Below are positions 17,311 to 25,831 of a stretch of 64,000 nucleotides of DNA, in pieces (the first letter of the stretch is position 1; each line of letters starts with the position of its first letter). Below the pieces are notes generated by a model. It was not told the DNA's origin and searched no databases. It was given only the letters and a program-made list of their open reading frames with translations. The position numbers and the translations under genes were made by a program. The stretch is from assembly GCF_000526795.1 (NCBI RefSeq), contig NZ_JAGT01000001.1, forward strand, positions 1-64,000, read 5' to 3'. This DNA comes from Ruminococcus flavefaciens AE3010. GTDB taxonomy: Bacteria > Bacillota > Clostridia > Oscillospirales > Ruminococcaceae.

Positions 17311-17337
17311 CAAATGTCACTAAATAAGTGACATTTG
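17311..17337. promoter_or_regulatory. Operator-like 11-bp inverted repeat
   Basis: CAAATGTCACT and AGTGACATTTG flank a 5-nt centre (17322-17326), and a further half site GTCACT follows at 17338-17343. It lies between divergent promoters, about 50 bp upstream of the rplU -35 box. No T run follows, so a protein-binding site is more likely than a terminator. The regulator is unknown. Confidence 0.45.
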
Positions 17338-17388
17338 TCACTGGTGAAATAAAAAATCAGTATTTTGCGGAGAAATAGTAAAAAAAGC

Positions 17389-17417
17389 TTGACAAAGCCG
17401 TACTATTGTGATAAAAT
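17389..17417 (+). promoter_or_regulatory. rplU promoter
   Basis: TTGACA (17389-17394), 17-bp spacer, TAAAAT (17412-17417), start near 17424. Confidence 0.8.
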
Positions 17418-17423
17418 ATTATT

Positions 17424-17500
17424 GCCGCTTGTAAACAGGCTTTAAAGTTGTGCGTTCACACGCCTGTAACAGCGAGTTTATTGAAAAGGCAGGTGCCACA
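17424..17500 (+). promoter_or_regulatory. Ribosomal L21 leader RNA candidate
   Basis: About 78 nt of leader with a GTGCG/CACGC type hairpin (GTTGTGCGTTCACACGCC region, 17447-17464) and pairing of CAGGC with GCCTG. Firmicutes rplU genes commonly carry an L21 leader here that is thought to mediate autoregulation. Assigned by position and rough fold, not by a model match. Confidence 0.5.
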
Positions 17501-17502
17501 AT

Positions 17503-17814
17503 ATGTACGCAGTTATTGAAACCGGCGGAAAGCAGTATCAGGTAAACGAGGGAGATATCATCTTCATCGAGAAGCTCGCAGCAGAGGCTGATGAGACAGT
17601 TACTTTCGACAAGGTAGTAGCTCTCGGAGCAGACGATGGACTCAAGATCGGTACACCTTATGTTGACGGTGCAGCTGTAAGCGCAAAGGTTCTGAAGAAC
17701 GGCAAGGCTAAGAAGATCACTGTTTTCACTTACAAGCCCAAGAAGGGTGAGAAGAAGAAGCAGGGTCACAGACAGCCTTACACACAGGTAAAGATCGAAG
17801 CTATCAAGGCTTGA
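17503..17814 (+). CDS. rplU: 50S ribosomal protein L21
   Basis: 103 residues starting [18 protein letters not shown], with [15 protein letters not shown] C-terminal RNA-binding residues ([15 protein letters not shown]). A large-subunit protein bound to 23S rRNA domain. First gene of the rplU-prp-rpmA operon; the next gene starts 2 nt after its stop. Typical length. Confidence 0.98.
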   Translation: MYAVIETGGKQYQVNEGDIIFIEKLAAEADETVTFDKVVALGADDGLKIGTPYVDGAAVSAKVLKNGKAKKITVFTYKPKKGEKKKQGHRQPYTQVKIEAIKA

Positions 17815-17816
17815 TC

Positions 17817-18128
17817 ATGATCCGCGCTGAATTTTATGAAAAGCAGGGGCTTCTGACAGGCTTTAGGTTCAGCGGCCATTCGGGTCATGCCGAGGCCGGT
17901 AAAGACGTTGTCTGTGCTGCTGTTTCCTCAGCTGTACAGCTTACTGCAAATATTCTCAATGAGCTCGGTATGGAGCCCGACGTAAATGTGGGCGATAACG
18001 TTATCGAATGTATATGCGGAGAGGTCAGTGAGAATTCATCACGTCTGCTGAATGTTTTAAAACAGCATTTTGAGGCTATACTGGAAGAATACCCTAAAAC
18101 TATCAAAATCACTATTTCGGAGGTGTAA
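17817..18128 (+). CDS. prp: Ribosomal-processing cysteine protease Prp
   Basis: 103 residues. Prp removes the N-terminal extension of L27 before ribosome assembly. The catalytic dyad is visible as His21 ([11 protein letters not shown]) and Cys33 ([10 protein letters not shown]), the same 12-residue spacing as in the Staphylococcus enzyme. ATG 17817 is chosen; TTG 17811 would overlap the L21 stop and add two residues. It lies between rplU and rpmA as usual, and the rpmA product has a matching cleavage site. Confidence 0.95.
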   Translation: MIRAEFYEKQGLLTGFRFSGHSGHAEAGKDVVCAAVSSAVQLTANILNELGMEPDVNVGDNVIECICGEVSENSSRLLNVLKQHFEAILEEYPKTIKITISEV

Positions 18129-18130
18129 GT

Positions 18131-18415
18131 ATGTTTAAGATTAGTATGCAGTTCTTTGCTCATAAGAAGGGCGGCGGTTCTACAAAGAACGGACGTGATT
18201 CTGAGGCTAAGAGACTTGGTGTTAAGAGAGCTGACGGCCAGTTCGTTAAGGCAGGTAACATTCTTGTTCGCCAGAGAGGTACACATATCCATCCTGGTAA
18301 CGGTGTCGGCATCGGTTCAGATGATACATTATTCGCTACAGTAAGCGGTAAGGTAAAGTTTGAGCGTTACGGACGTGACCGTAAGAAGGTTTCTGTTTAC
18401 GAGATTGAGCAGTAA
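18131..18415 (+). CDS. rpmA: 50S ribosomal protein L27 with Prp-cleaved leader
   Basis: 94 residues. The start [20 protein letters not shown] carries a nine-residue extension ending in the Prp recognition site MQFF, with cleavage expected before AHKKG. This is the Firmicutes form of L27; the mature N terminus reaches the peptidyl-transferase centre. It begins 2 nt after prp and is followed by a terminator. Confidence 0.98.
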   Translation: MFKISMQFFAHKKGGGSTKNGRDSEAKRLGVKRADGQFVKAGNILVRQRGTHIHPGNGVGIGSDDTLFATVSGKVKFERYGRDRKKVSVYEIEQ

Positions 18416-18433
18416 CAGCCATAACGTGACAAT

Positions 18434-18462
18434 AAATCCCGAGCTTTAGCTTGGGATTTTTC
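18434..18462 (+). terminator. Terminator of rplU-prp-rpmA
   Basis: AAATCCCGAGCT with AGCTTGGGATTT (one G-U pair), then a T run ahead of obgE. Partial readthrough into obgE is possible. Confidence 0.8.
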
Positions 18463-18467
18463 TTTAG

Positions 18468-19760
<1,293 letters not shown>

Positions 19761-19761
19761 T

Positions 19762-20172
19762 ATGAGCACAGAAAAACTTACAGAGCGTGAAGCTAACATG
19801 TACAGTCCGCTGACACTTGCGTTTTTAGGTGACAGCGTTTACGATACTCTTGTGAGGGAGCATCTGCTTCGTCAGGCGAATATGCCTGTTGCCAAGCTCC
19901 ATTCCGCAAAGATAAAGCTTGTCTGTGCGGAGTTCCAGTCAAGGGCTTATGACCTTTTGGCTGAGGAGCTCAGCGAACATGAGCTTGCAGTGCTGAAAAG
20001 GGGCAGGAATGCTACGGGAAACACTGTGCCAAAGCACGCGGACGCGGCTGAATACCGCAGAGCCACGGCTGTGGAGTGCCTTTTCGGCTACCTTTACCTC
20101 ACAGGTCAGGACCGGCGTATAAAAGAGCTTTTTGCTGTGATGATGACTTTGGAGGATAATGAAAATGGCTGA
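19762..20172 (+). CDS. mrnC: Mini-ribonuclease III
   Basis: 136 residues; a stand-alone RNase III catalytic domain without a dsRNA-binding domain, known to mature 23S rRNA in Firmicutes. Signature residues are in LAFLGDSVYDTLVRE (Asp catalytic) and the C-terminal YRRATAVECLFGYLYLTG (Glu). The start is 2 nt after obgE and the end overlaps the next gene by 8 nt, so co-transcription and translational coupling are likely. Confidence 0.92.
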   Translation: MSTEKLTEREANMYSPLTLAFLGDSVYDTLVREHLLRQANMPVAKLHSAKIKLVCAEFQSRAYDLLAEELSEHELAVLKRGRNATGNTVPKHADAAEYRRATAVECLFGYLYLTGQDRRIKELFAVMMTLEDNENG

Positions 20173-20644
20173 TGTCATCATGACCTGCGGAAAGATATGC
20201 AGCGGAAAATCCACATATGCACAGAAACTGAGAGCTGAGCGCAAAGCGGTCATACTCTCGGTGGACGAGATAACGCTGGCGCTTTTTCCCGAGGGCGCAG
20301 GCGAAATGCTTGATACCTATGTGGAGCGTGCAGAGGAGCTGCTTTACCGCAAGGCACTGGAAATAGTCGGAACAGGTACGAATGTTGTCCTCGACTGGGG
20401 CTTCTGGACGAGGGCTGAACGCGAATATGCAAGGAGATTTTTCGGGGAGAACGGTATACACTGCGAGCTGCACTACCTAAAAGTATCCGACGAGCTGTGG
20501 CGGGAGCGCATTGCAAAGCGCAACGGTCTCATAGCCGAGGGTAAGATCAGCGCCTATTACGTTGACAATGGTCTTGCAGAGAAGTTCGCAGGTATATTTG
20601 AGGAACCCGATGAAAACGAGATAGATTTAATCATTAACAGATAG
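20165..20644 (+). CDS. P-loop kinase-like ATP-binding protein (AAA_33 type)
   Basis: About 159 residues. Walker A CGKICSGKST near residues 8-17, then SVDEI as Walker-B like, NVVLDWGFWTRAEREYAR, and ERIAKRN as a lid segment. It belongs to the zeta-toxin/kinase-like superfamily that phosphorylates small metabolites, nucleic-acid ends or antibiotics. ATG 20165 fits the GGAGG site (9-nt spacing) better than ATG 20159. It overlaps mini-RNase III by 8 nt. No antitoxin partner is visible. The substrate is unknown. Confidence 0.8.
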   Translation: MADVIMTCGKICSGKSTYAQKLRAERKAVILSVDEITLALFPEGAGEMLDTYVERAEELLYRKALEIVGTGTNVVLDWGFWTRAEREYARRFFGENGIHCELHYLKVSDELWRERIAKRNGLIAEGKISAYYVDNGLAEKFAGIFEEPDENEIDLIINR

Positions 20645-20655
20645 GAGTGTAAACT

Positions 20656-21390
20656 ATGTCAGGTCATTCAAAATGGAACAATATCAAACGTAAGAAAGAA
20701 GCTACCGATGCTGCAAAGGGTAAGATCTTCACCAAGATCGGACGTGAGATCACTGTTGTAGTTAAGGAAGGCGGTCCCGACCCAAATAACAATGCTAAGC
20801 TTCGTGATCTTATCGCAAAGGCAAAGTCCAACAACGTGCCTAACGATAATATCGACCGTATCATCAAGAAAGCAGCAGGCGACGGCGACAAGAACAACTA
20901 CGAGAACATCACATATGAGGGATACGGTCCTAACGGCGTAGCTGTTATCGTAGAGTGCCTTACAGACAATCGTAACAGAACGGCAGGTGAAGTCCGTCAC
21001 TACTTCGATAAGTTCGGCGGCAATCTTGGTACTATCGGCTGCGTATCTTTCATGTTCACAAACAAGGGCATCGTTGTCCTTGAGAACACAGGTCTTGACG
21101 AGGACAAGGTAATGGAGGACGTATTCGAGTTCGGCGGTGAGGACTTCGACATCAACGAGGAAACAGTTGAGATCGAGTGCGCTCCCGAGAGCGTTCATGC
21201 TCTCCGCGAGGGTCTTACAGCAAAGGGCTACAACGTTATTTCTGCCGAGTCGGAAATGATCCCTTCAACTTATACAACACTTACAGACGAGGATCACATC
21301 AAGAAGATGAATCTTCTTCTGGAGCATCTCGAAGAGAACGATGACGTTCAGAACGTTTACCACAACTGGGAAATGCCTGACGAAGAATAA
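20656..21390 (+). CDS. YebC/PmpR family protein
   Basis: 244 residues with the invariant start SGHSKWNNIKRKKEATDAAK and the segment YEGYGPNGVAVIVECLTDNRNRT. The family was annotated as transcriptional regulators; recent work links members to translation of difficult proline-rich stretches. Which role applies here is not decided by sequence. AGGAGTG precedes the start by 7 nt. It ends at a strong terminator. Confidence 0.96.
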   Translation: MSGHSKWNNIKRKKEATDAAKGKIFTKIGREITVVVKEGGPDPNNNAKLRDLIAKAKSNNVPNDNIDRIIKKAAGDGDKNNYENITYEGYGPNGVAVIVECLTDNRNRTAGEVRHYFDKFGGNLGTIGCVSFMFTNKGIVVLENTGLDEDKVMEDVFEFGGEDFDINEETVEIECAPESVHALREGLTAKGYNVISAESEMIPSTYTTLTDEDHIKKMNLLLEHLEENDDVQNVYHNWEMPDEE

Positions 21391-21395
21391 GATAT

Positions 21396-21424
21396 AAAAG
21401 GGACAGTATAAACTGTCCCTTTTG
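21396..21424 (+). terminator. Terminator after yebC
   Basis: AAAAGGGACAGT (21396-21407) with ACTGTCCCTTTT (21412-21423), loop ATAA. Confidence 0.88.
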
Positions 21425-21442
21425 CAATACAGGAGTAGAACC

Positions 21443-21943
21443 ATGAGTATTACAATTGAAAAAGTAACAACAGACAGCGAGCTCCGCGAGGTGGCAGAGC
21501 TTGCAGACAAAATATGGCACGAGTGCTTTGTGGGTATGATCAGTTACGGACAGATAGACTACATGGTGGAAAAGTTTCAGTCCTATGAGGCTATGCAGTC
21601 CCAGATAAAAGAGCAGGGCTACTACTATCTTGCAGTCCGTGAGGACGGGGAGCTCTGCGGCTACATAGGCTTAAAGCCCGAGAGCGGCGACCGCTTTTTC
21701 CTCAGCAAGCTCTACCTGCGAAGCGATAAGCGGGGCAGAGGTATCGGAGCAGAAATGCTGGAGCGTGTCTTTGCGGAGGGGAGAGCTCTCGGTAAGAAGA
21801 GGGTATACCTCACAGTAAACAAGCACAACGACAGAGCCATAGCCGTTTATAAAAAGACAGGATTTGAGATAGTGGACAAAGTCGTAACTGACATAGGAAA
21901 CGGCTATGTCATGGACGATTATATATTTGAATATGTTTTATGA
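21443..21943 (+). CDS. GNAT family N-acetyltransferase
   Basis: 166 residues. The acetyl-CoA binding motif is SDKRGRGIGAEMLERV (motif A), with LSKLYLRS before it and YKKTGFEIVDKVVTDIGNGY as motif B. ATG 21443 follows CAGGAG. It has no partner gene and lies 19 nt after the yebC terminator. Substrate unknown; small-molecule or protein N-terminal acetylation are both possible. Confidence 0.88.
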   Translation: MSITIEKVTTDSELREVAELADKIWHECFVGMISYGQIDYMVEKFQSYEAMQSQIKEQGYYYLAVREDGELCGYIGLKPESGDRFFLSKLYLRSDKRGRGIGAEMLERVFAEGRALGKKRVYLTVNKHNDRAIAVYKKTGFEIVDKVVTDIGNGYVMDDYIFEYVL

Positions 21944-21968
21944 GTTATTTCGGACAAACAGAAATATA

Positions 21969-21997
21969 TTGACTTCCTGTTTCATATAGTATATAAT
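21969..21997 (+). promoter_or_regulatory. mntP promoter
   Basis: TTGACT (21969-21974), 17-bp spacer, TATAAT (21992-21997). The leader is only about 55 nt. Confidence 0.8.
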
Positions 21998-22056
21998 AAG
22001 CACTTGAAGTTTCGGGTGCTGTATAGTATCCTGATTGTTTTGAGAGGATCGTTTTT

Positions 22057-22626
22057 ATGAATTTAGCGGAACTTATTCTTATCTCGGTGGGACTGGCAAT
22101 GGACGCCTTTTCGGTCTCGGTCTGTAAGGGGCTGAGCATGAAGAAGCTCGACCTTAAAGGCGGAGTTATCACGGCTCTGTTCTTTGGGGTATTTCAGGGA
22201 GTAATGCCCGTTATAGGCTATTTCCTCGGGAGCCGCTTTGCCAATGTCATAAGCTCTTTCAGCCACTGGGTATCCTTCGGACTTCTTGCATTTATCGGCG
22301 GAAAGATGATATGGGAAGCTTTGCATGATGACGAAGATGACGAGGGCGGCAGGGAGTACAGGCTGGACTTAAAGGAACTCACAATGCTTGCCATTGCAAC
22401 AAGCATTGACGCACTCGCTGTAGGAATAGTTTTTGCCGCTGAAAAGACAGACCTGTTTTTCTCAGTGACCATGATAGGCGTTATAACCTTTGCACTTTCG
22501 CTGCTGGGAGTTTTTATCGGTCACAGGTTCGGCAGCAAGTACGAAAAGAAAGCCGAGATAGCAGGCGGTATCATACTGATACTCATAGGCTTGAAGCTCC
22601 TGCTTGAAGGACTTGGAATTATATAA
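22057..22626 (+). CDS. mntP: Manganese efflux pump MntP
   Basis: 189 residues, six membrane helices, with the two conserved Asp-bearing repeats GLAMDAFSVSVCKG (helix 1) and ATSIDALAVGI (helix 4) of the MntP (DUF204) family that exports Mn2+. The two halves are an inverted duplication. GAGAGGATCG precedes the start. No yybP-ykoY manganese riboswitch is found upstream, unlike many MntP genes, so control is by other means. Confidence 0.92.
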   Translation: MNLAELILISVGLAMDAFSVSVCKGLSMKKLDLKGGVITALFFGVFQGVMPVIGYFLGSRFANVISSFSHWVSFGLLAFIGGKMIWEALHDDEDDEGGREYRLDLKELTMLAIATSIDALAVGIVFAAEKTDLFFSVTMIGVITFALSLLGVFIGHRFGSKYEKKAEIAGGIILILIGLKLLLEGLGII

Positions 22627-22632
22627 AGCAAA

Positions 22633-22679
22633 ACACCGAGAACGTGAGGAAATTTCTCATATTCTCGGTGTATTTTTTT
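22633..22679. terminator. Bidirectional terminator
   Basis: ACACCGAGAA (22633-22642) with TTCTCGGTGT (22662-22671), an inner GAG/CTC extension, then T7 on the plus strand. It separates mntP from the convergent dockerin gene. Confidence 0.8.
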
Positions 22680-22695
22680 ATTAGCGGATAATTTC

Positions 22696-24477
22696 TTAGA
22701 TCAGCGGAAGCTTGTCTACCAAACCCAGCAGATACATCTGAATGACTAAAGCATCATCAGTTGTGAGGCCAGGGGACTCCTGGTTTACGTCTGCATTGAG
22801 CCTGCCTGCCTTTGTGAGGCAGTTTTCTGAAGTGCCGTCCACATCATATTTGTCGGGATTTGCAAGAGCCTGCATGATAAGTACGACATCGGACATATCA
22901 ACGTTGCCGTCACAGTTTGCGTCTCCGTAGGAGATATCGGGCTTGGTCAGGTAAACATTGTAGTAAACGATGTGCTTTTCATCATCTGATTCAATAACGC
23001 AGTCTTCATTGTTGAAGATGTAAGGTGATCCACCCTGTACTCCGTCTATGGAGAAACTGCACTTCTTGGCGTCTTTGTACTTTTCATAGCTGAAAACAGC
23101 TGGATTTCCTTTAGAGGTGTCAATGAGTTCAAGAGGACCTGTAGATACATCCTGTCCGTTGATCTCATATGCAACATACCAGCTTGCGTTCAAAACAACG
23201 TCATTGATGAGTTCATTTGTCTTTTTATCCCGTACAACTACAACATATGAATACGGCTTGATATCGCTTGAAATTGTGGTTGTGGGAGCAGTGGTCGTTG
23301 ATGTGGAAGTTGAAGTTGCGCTTAAAGTAGATGTTGCAGTTGTAGTCGTAACTGTCGTTGTGGCAGATGATGATGATGATGTTGTTGTTGTTGTTGGCTC
23401 ACTGCCTGCGGGAGTCCATACAGCATTGAAGAAAACGCCGAGACCGGGCTTTTCGCCAACGATAAGGTACTCGTCGCCGGGCTGATATATTTTGTCGTCT
23501 TTCTCCCAGCCTCCGAATGTATAGCCCTCATTGACAGCTGTGCACTCGGGGATCGTTATGGTGGTATCGGTCTTGCCCTTTATTCTTATATCGTCATCGT
23601 CGGACTTGGTGTTGGCAAAGAATACAACGTTGTAATTGATGGCGAACCAGATAGGTGTCATAATAACGTCGCTTGACTGCATAACAAACTTCTGGTCGCA
23701 TTTATAGTCCTTACCGTCAGTCTCACAGTGCCAGCCGATTATCTCAAAGCCGTTTCGTGAGAAACGAGAGCTGTTCTGGAGATTGACCTCGCCTGTTTCT
23801 ATTACCTCGTATTCCTGCTTTGTGGCGCCGTTGACTCTGTCTGCGTCTCCAACGGTATATGTAAGCAGGTACTTCTTATACCAGTTAGGAGTAAGAGTGA
23901 TATCTTCGTCCTGAATGATTATATATTCCTGACCTTTAAAAAGGTGAGTGCCGTCAGTCCAGCCGTACTGCTTGTATCCGTCCCGTGGGAATGAATACAT
24001 GGAGATCTCGATAAAGCTGCCTGAAATGCCTTTATCAGGCGGAACAAGCTTTTCGTACTCCTCATTTACTTCGCCGTCTAGCTCGACGCTATACTTGACT
24101 GTATGTACGTCTTTATCACCCTTTTTGTTCCAGACAGGAGTTATAGTAACATCGTGATCGGGAACACGATAAACCATACCGCCCTTGTAGCCGTAGACAT
24201 TGTCGGCAGTCCAGCCAGTAAAGTAATAGCCCTCTCTTTCAAGCTCGGCTTTTGGCATGAATACTGCGGCGTTGTATTCCTTTTCCACGTCTTTTATCTC
24301 GGGGACATTTCCGTCGTCGTCGGGAACGATTGTAACATCGTCGCCAAGCTCAAAATGTACTTTGAAAAGCGGTGGCTCTTCTGTGTCAGCTCCGAAGCTG
24401 TTGCTGAAGCCTGCGGAGCACACGGCGATAACAGCGGAAGCCGCAGCTGCCGTGATTCGTTTGATAATTGTTTTCAT
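22696..24477 (-). CDS. Secreted InlB-repeat protein with dockerin
   Basis: 593 residues. A signal peptide (1-30) is followed by four InlB B-type beta-grasp repeats (about 36-117, 124-200, 203-278, 281-355; each ends like YYFTGWT then DVTITPVW), a Ser/Thr-rich linker (361-404), a further beta domain (408-512) and a type I dockerin (517-590; GDANCDGNVDMSDVVLIMQA and the second repeat with LTTDDALVIQMYLLG). The start ATG at 24475-24477 follows GGGAGGG; an earlier ATG is part of that site. Likely a surface adhesin or binding module docked to a cohesin. No catalytic domain is seen. Confidence 0.85.
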   Translation of the reverse strand: MKTIIKRITAAAASAVIAVCSAGFSNSFGADTEEPPLFKVHFELGDDVTIVPDDDGNVPEIKDVEKEYNAAVFMPKAELEREGYYFTGWTADNVYGYKGGMVYRVPDHDVTITPVWNKKGDKDVHTVKYSVELDGEVNEEYEKLVPPDKGISGSFIEISMYSFPRDGYKQYGWTDGTHLFKGQEYIIIQDEDITLTPNWYKKYLLTYTVGDADRVNGATKQEYEVIETGEVNLQNSSRFSRNGFEIIGWHCETDGKDYKCDQKFVMQSSDVIMTPIWFAINYNVVFFANTKSDDDDIRIKGKTDTTITIPECTAVNEGYTFGGWEKDDKIYQPGDEYLIVGEKPGLGVFFNAVWTPAGSEPTTTTTSSSSSATTTVTTTTATSTLSATSTSTSTTTAPTTTISSDIKPYSYVVVVRDKKTNELINDVVLNASWYVAYEINGQDVSTGPLELIDTSKGNPAVFSYEKYKDAKKCSFSIDGVQGGSPYIFNNEDCVIESDDEKHIVYYNVYLTKPDISYGDANCDGNVDMSDVVLIMQALANPDKYDVDGTSENCLTKAGRLNADVNQESPGLTTDDALVIQMYLLGLVDKLPLI

Positions 24478-24531
24478 AAGCCCTCCCATTCGGCATTGAG
24501 CCGACCGAGTATACGCATTTTTAGGCGCATA

Positions 24532-24708
24532 CTACCTAAATGAATTTGTATTTGGATCGTATACATAACCGATACCCTTCAATTTTGTACTTATATCCTC
24601 GGAAGATGTACAGAGACTTTTGCAGAGCTCCTCGAAAGATGAGTATTCATCACGAAGAAGTGTATTGATATAGCTCAGTAAGATCACGGGATCGTTTGGT
24701 AAACTCAT
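24532..24708 (-). CDS. DUF4250 protein
   Basis: 58 residues starting MSLPNDPVILLSYINTLLRD and containing YSSFEELCKSL and GIGYVYDPNTNSF, the pattern of the DUF4250 family. AAGGAGGAACTT precedes ATG 24706-24708. The dockerin gene lies 54 nt downstream on the same strand, so they may be co-transcribed. Small helical cytoplasmic protein; function unknown. Confidence 0.8.
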   Translation of the reverse strand: MSLPNDPVILLSYINTLLRDEYSSFEELCKSLCTSSEDISTKLKGIGYVYDPNTNSFR

Positions 24709-24813
24709 AAGTTCCTCCTTGCCGTTGCGGCGATGCGGGCTTATGCGGGTACGCAGTGCAGAACATACCTTCATAAGCGAAAAGTATCTTGATCATGTAT
24801 ATAATGTAATTTT

Positions 24814-24842
24814 ACTATACAATAGGAAAAGTGATTTGTCAA
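24814..24842 (-). promoter_or_regulatory. Promoter for the DUF4250 and dockerin genes
   Basis: On the minus strand TTGACA (24842-24837), 17-bp spacer, TATAGT (24819-24814). The leader to the DUF4250 start is about 100 nt. Confidence 0.75.
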
Positions 24843-25200
24843 TGATTCTGAAAGTATTAAATTTGTGAATTTTGCGTAAATAAGTATTTACATATATAAA
24901 TAAAATCATATCCTGAGCAACGTAAAAAGGCAGATAAACCGTGAAATATTCAAAGAAAATAAATGAACATAAATTAATAGCAGTAAGATAATAAATTTTT
25001 AATGTTCATAAAAAACACAAACACTGACATTTGTAAAGTGTAAGCGAGCACGGGACTAAACCTATCGGCGAACTATGTGCATTGACAGATGTAAATGTTA
25101 AGGCGATACAAAAGCTTTATATTGGCAAACATTGTGCAAAATAGACAGTAATTTAGAGGCTAATTAGGCTAAAATGGAGATAGCATTTTTTTGTGATATA
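24843..25200. other. AT-rich intergenic region without a gene
   Basis: No plausible ORF. Visible structure: an AT-rich inverted repeat TGAACAT (24964-24970) / ATGTTCA (25002-25008); an imperfect direct repeat (25025-25047 and 25083-25106, about 18 of 24 matching), each copy beginning TGACA and ending CGA; a GCAC/GTGC stem (25048-25051 with 25077-25080) between the copies; and a TTGACA at 25082-25087 with a poor -10 (GATACA). It may hold regulator sites or a small RNA; nothing known is recognised. Confidence 0.4.
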
Positions 25201-25209
25201 TGGTATAAT
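25201..25209 (+). promoter_or_regulatory. Extended -10 promoter of the hydrogenase operon
   Basis: TGGTATAAT is an extended -10 (TGn plus TATAAT, 25204-25209) with no good -35 at 17 bp, a form that often depends on or is tuned by regulators. Start would be near 25216. Confidence 0.65.
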
Positions 25210-25263
25210 ACTTAAGATATGTGAGATATGATATTTTGTCTCATAAATTTTTTATGTTCGACA

Positions 25264-25281
25264 TTGTTACATTTTTCACAG
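25264..25281. promoter_or_regulatory. Rex-like operator ahead of hydC
   Basis: TTGTTACATTTTTCACAG matches the Rex consensus TTGTGAAATATTTCACAA at 14 of 18 positions by eye. It lies in the 5' leader, 25 nt before the hydC start. Rex senses NADH/NAD+ and controls fermentative and hydrogenase genes in clostridia, so an NADH-responsive road-block is plausible. Needs a motif score to confirm. Confidence 0.45.
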
Positions 25282-25305
25282 CTATTACACAAGGAGGTCC
25301 ATTAA

Positions 25306-25800
25306 ATGAATTCAGCTAAATCAACTGTTCCCTTCAAGGGTACTCCAGAGCAGGAGGCTGAGCTCCTCAAGGTCATCGAAGAAAAGAAGAACGACAAGGG
25401 TGCTCTTATGCCTATCCTTCAGAAAGCTCAGGAAATTTACGGCTACCTTCCGATCGAGGTTCAGGCAATTATTTCCGACAACACAGGTATCCCGCTCGAG
25501 AAGATCTACGGCGTTGTAACTTTCTACGCTCAGTTCTCACTGTATCCAAAGGGAGAGTACACAATTTCTGTCTGTCTCGGTACAGCCTGCTATGTTAAGG
25601 GTTCCGGAGATATCTACAATAAGCTTCAGGAAAAGCTTGGAATAGGCGGAGGAGAATGCACACCCGACGGTAAGTTCTCACTTGACGCTTGCCGCTGCAT
25701 CGGTGCCTGCGGTCTTGCACCCGTCCTCACAGTTAACGAGGACGTTTACGGACGTCTTACTGTTGACGACGTTGACAAGATCATTGAAAAATACGCTTGA
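25306..25800 (+). CDS. hydC: [FeFe]-hydrogenase NuoE-like subunit HydC
   Basis: 164 residues of the 24-kDa complex I subunit family with a thioredoxin-like [2Fe-2S] domain: ligands in CLGTACYVKG and CRCIGACGLAP. In trimeric electron-bifurcating hydrogenases this is the small electron-transfer subunit beside HydB. RBS AAGGAGG is 8 nt upstream. First gene of hydC-hydB-hydA; spacing to hydB is 31 nt. Also annotated as HndA or NuoE in other species. Confidence 0.93.
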   Translation: MNSAKSTVPFKGTPEQEAELLKVIEEKKNDKGALMPILQKAQEIYGYLPIEVQAIISDNTGIPLEKIYGVVTFYAQFSLYPKGEYTISVCLGTACYVKGSGDIYNKLQEKLGIGGGECTPDGKFSLDACRCIGACGLAPVLTVNEDVYGRLTVDDVDKIIEKYA

Positions 25801-25831
25801 TTCCAAACATTACCATTTAGGAGGTTAACTT

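Noticed and set aside
21998-22056. Possible yybP-ykoY manganese riboswitch before mntP
   Set aside because: Only about 55 nt lie between the promoter and the start codon, too short for this riboswitch, and its conserved loops are not seen.
23280-23400. Repeat array in the Thr linker
   Set aside because: The triplet-rich stretch encodes Ser/Thr-rich linker and is not a CRISPR or satellite array.
23117-23485. Long plus-strand ORF opposite the dockerin gene
   Set aside because: It is an antisense shadow of the Thr-rich linker; its Val-rich composition comes from repeated Thr codons read backwards and there is no ribosome site.
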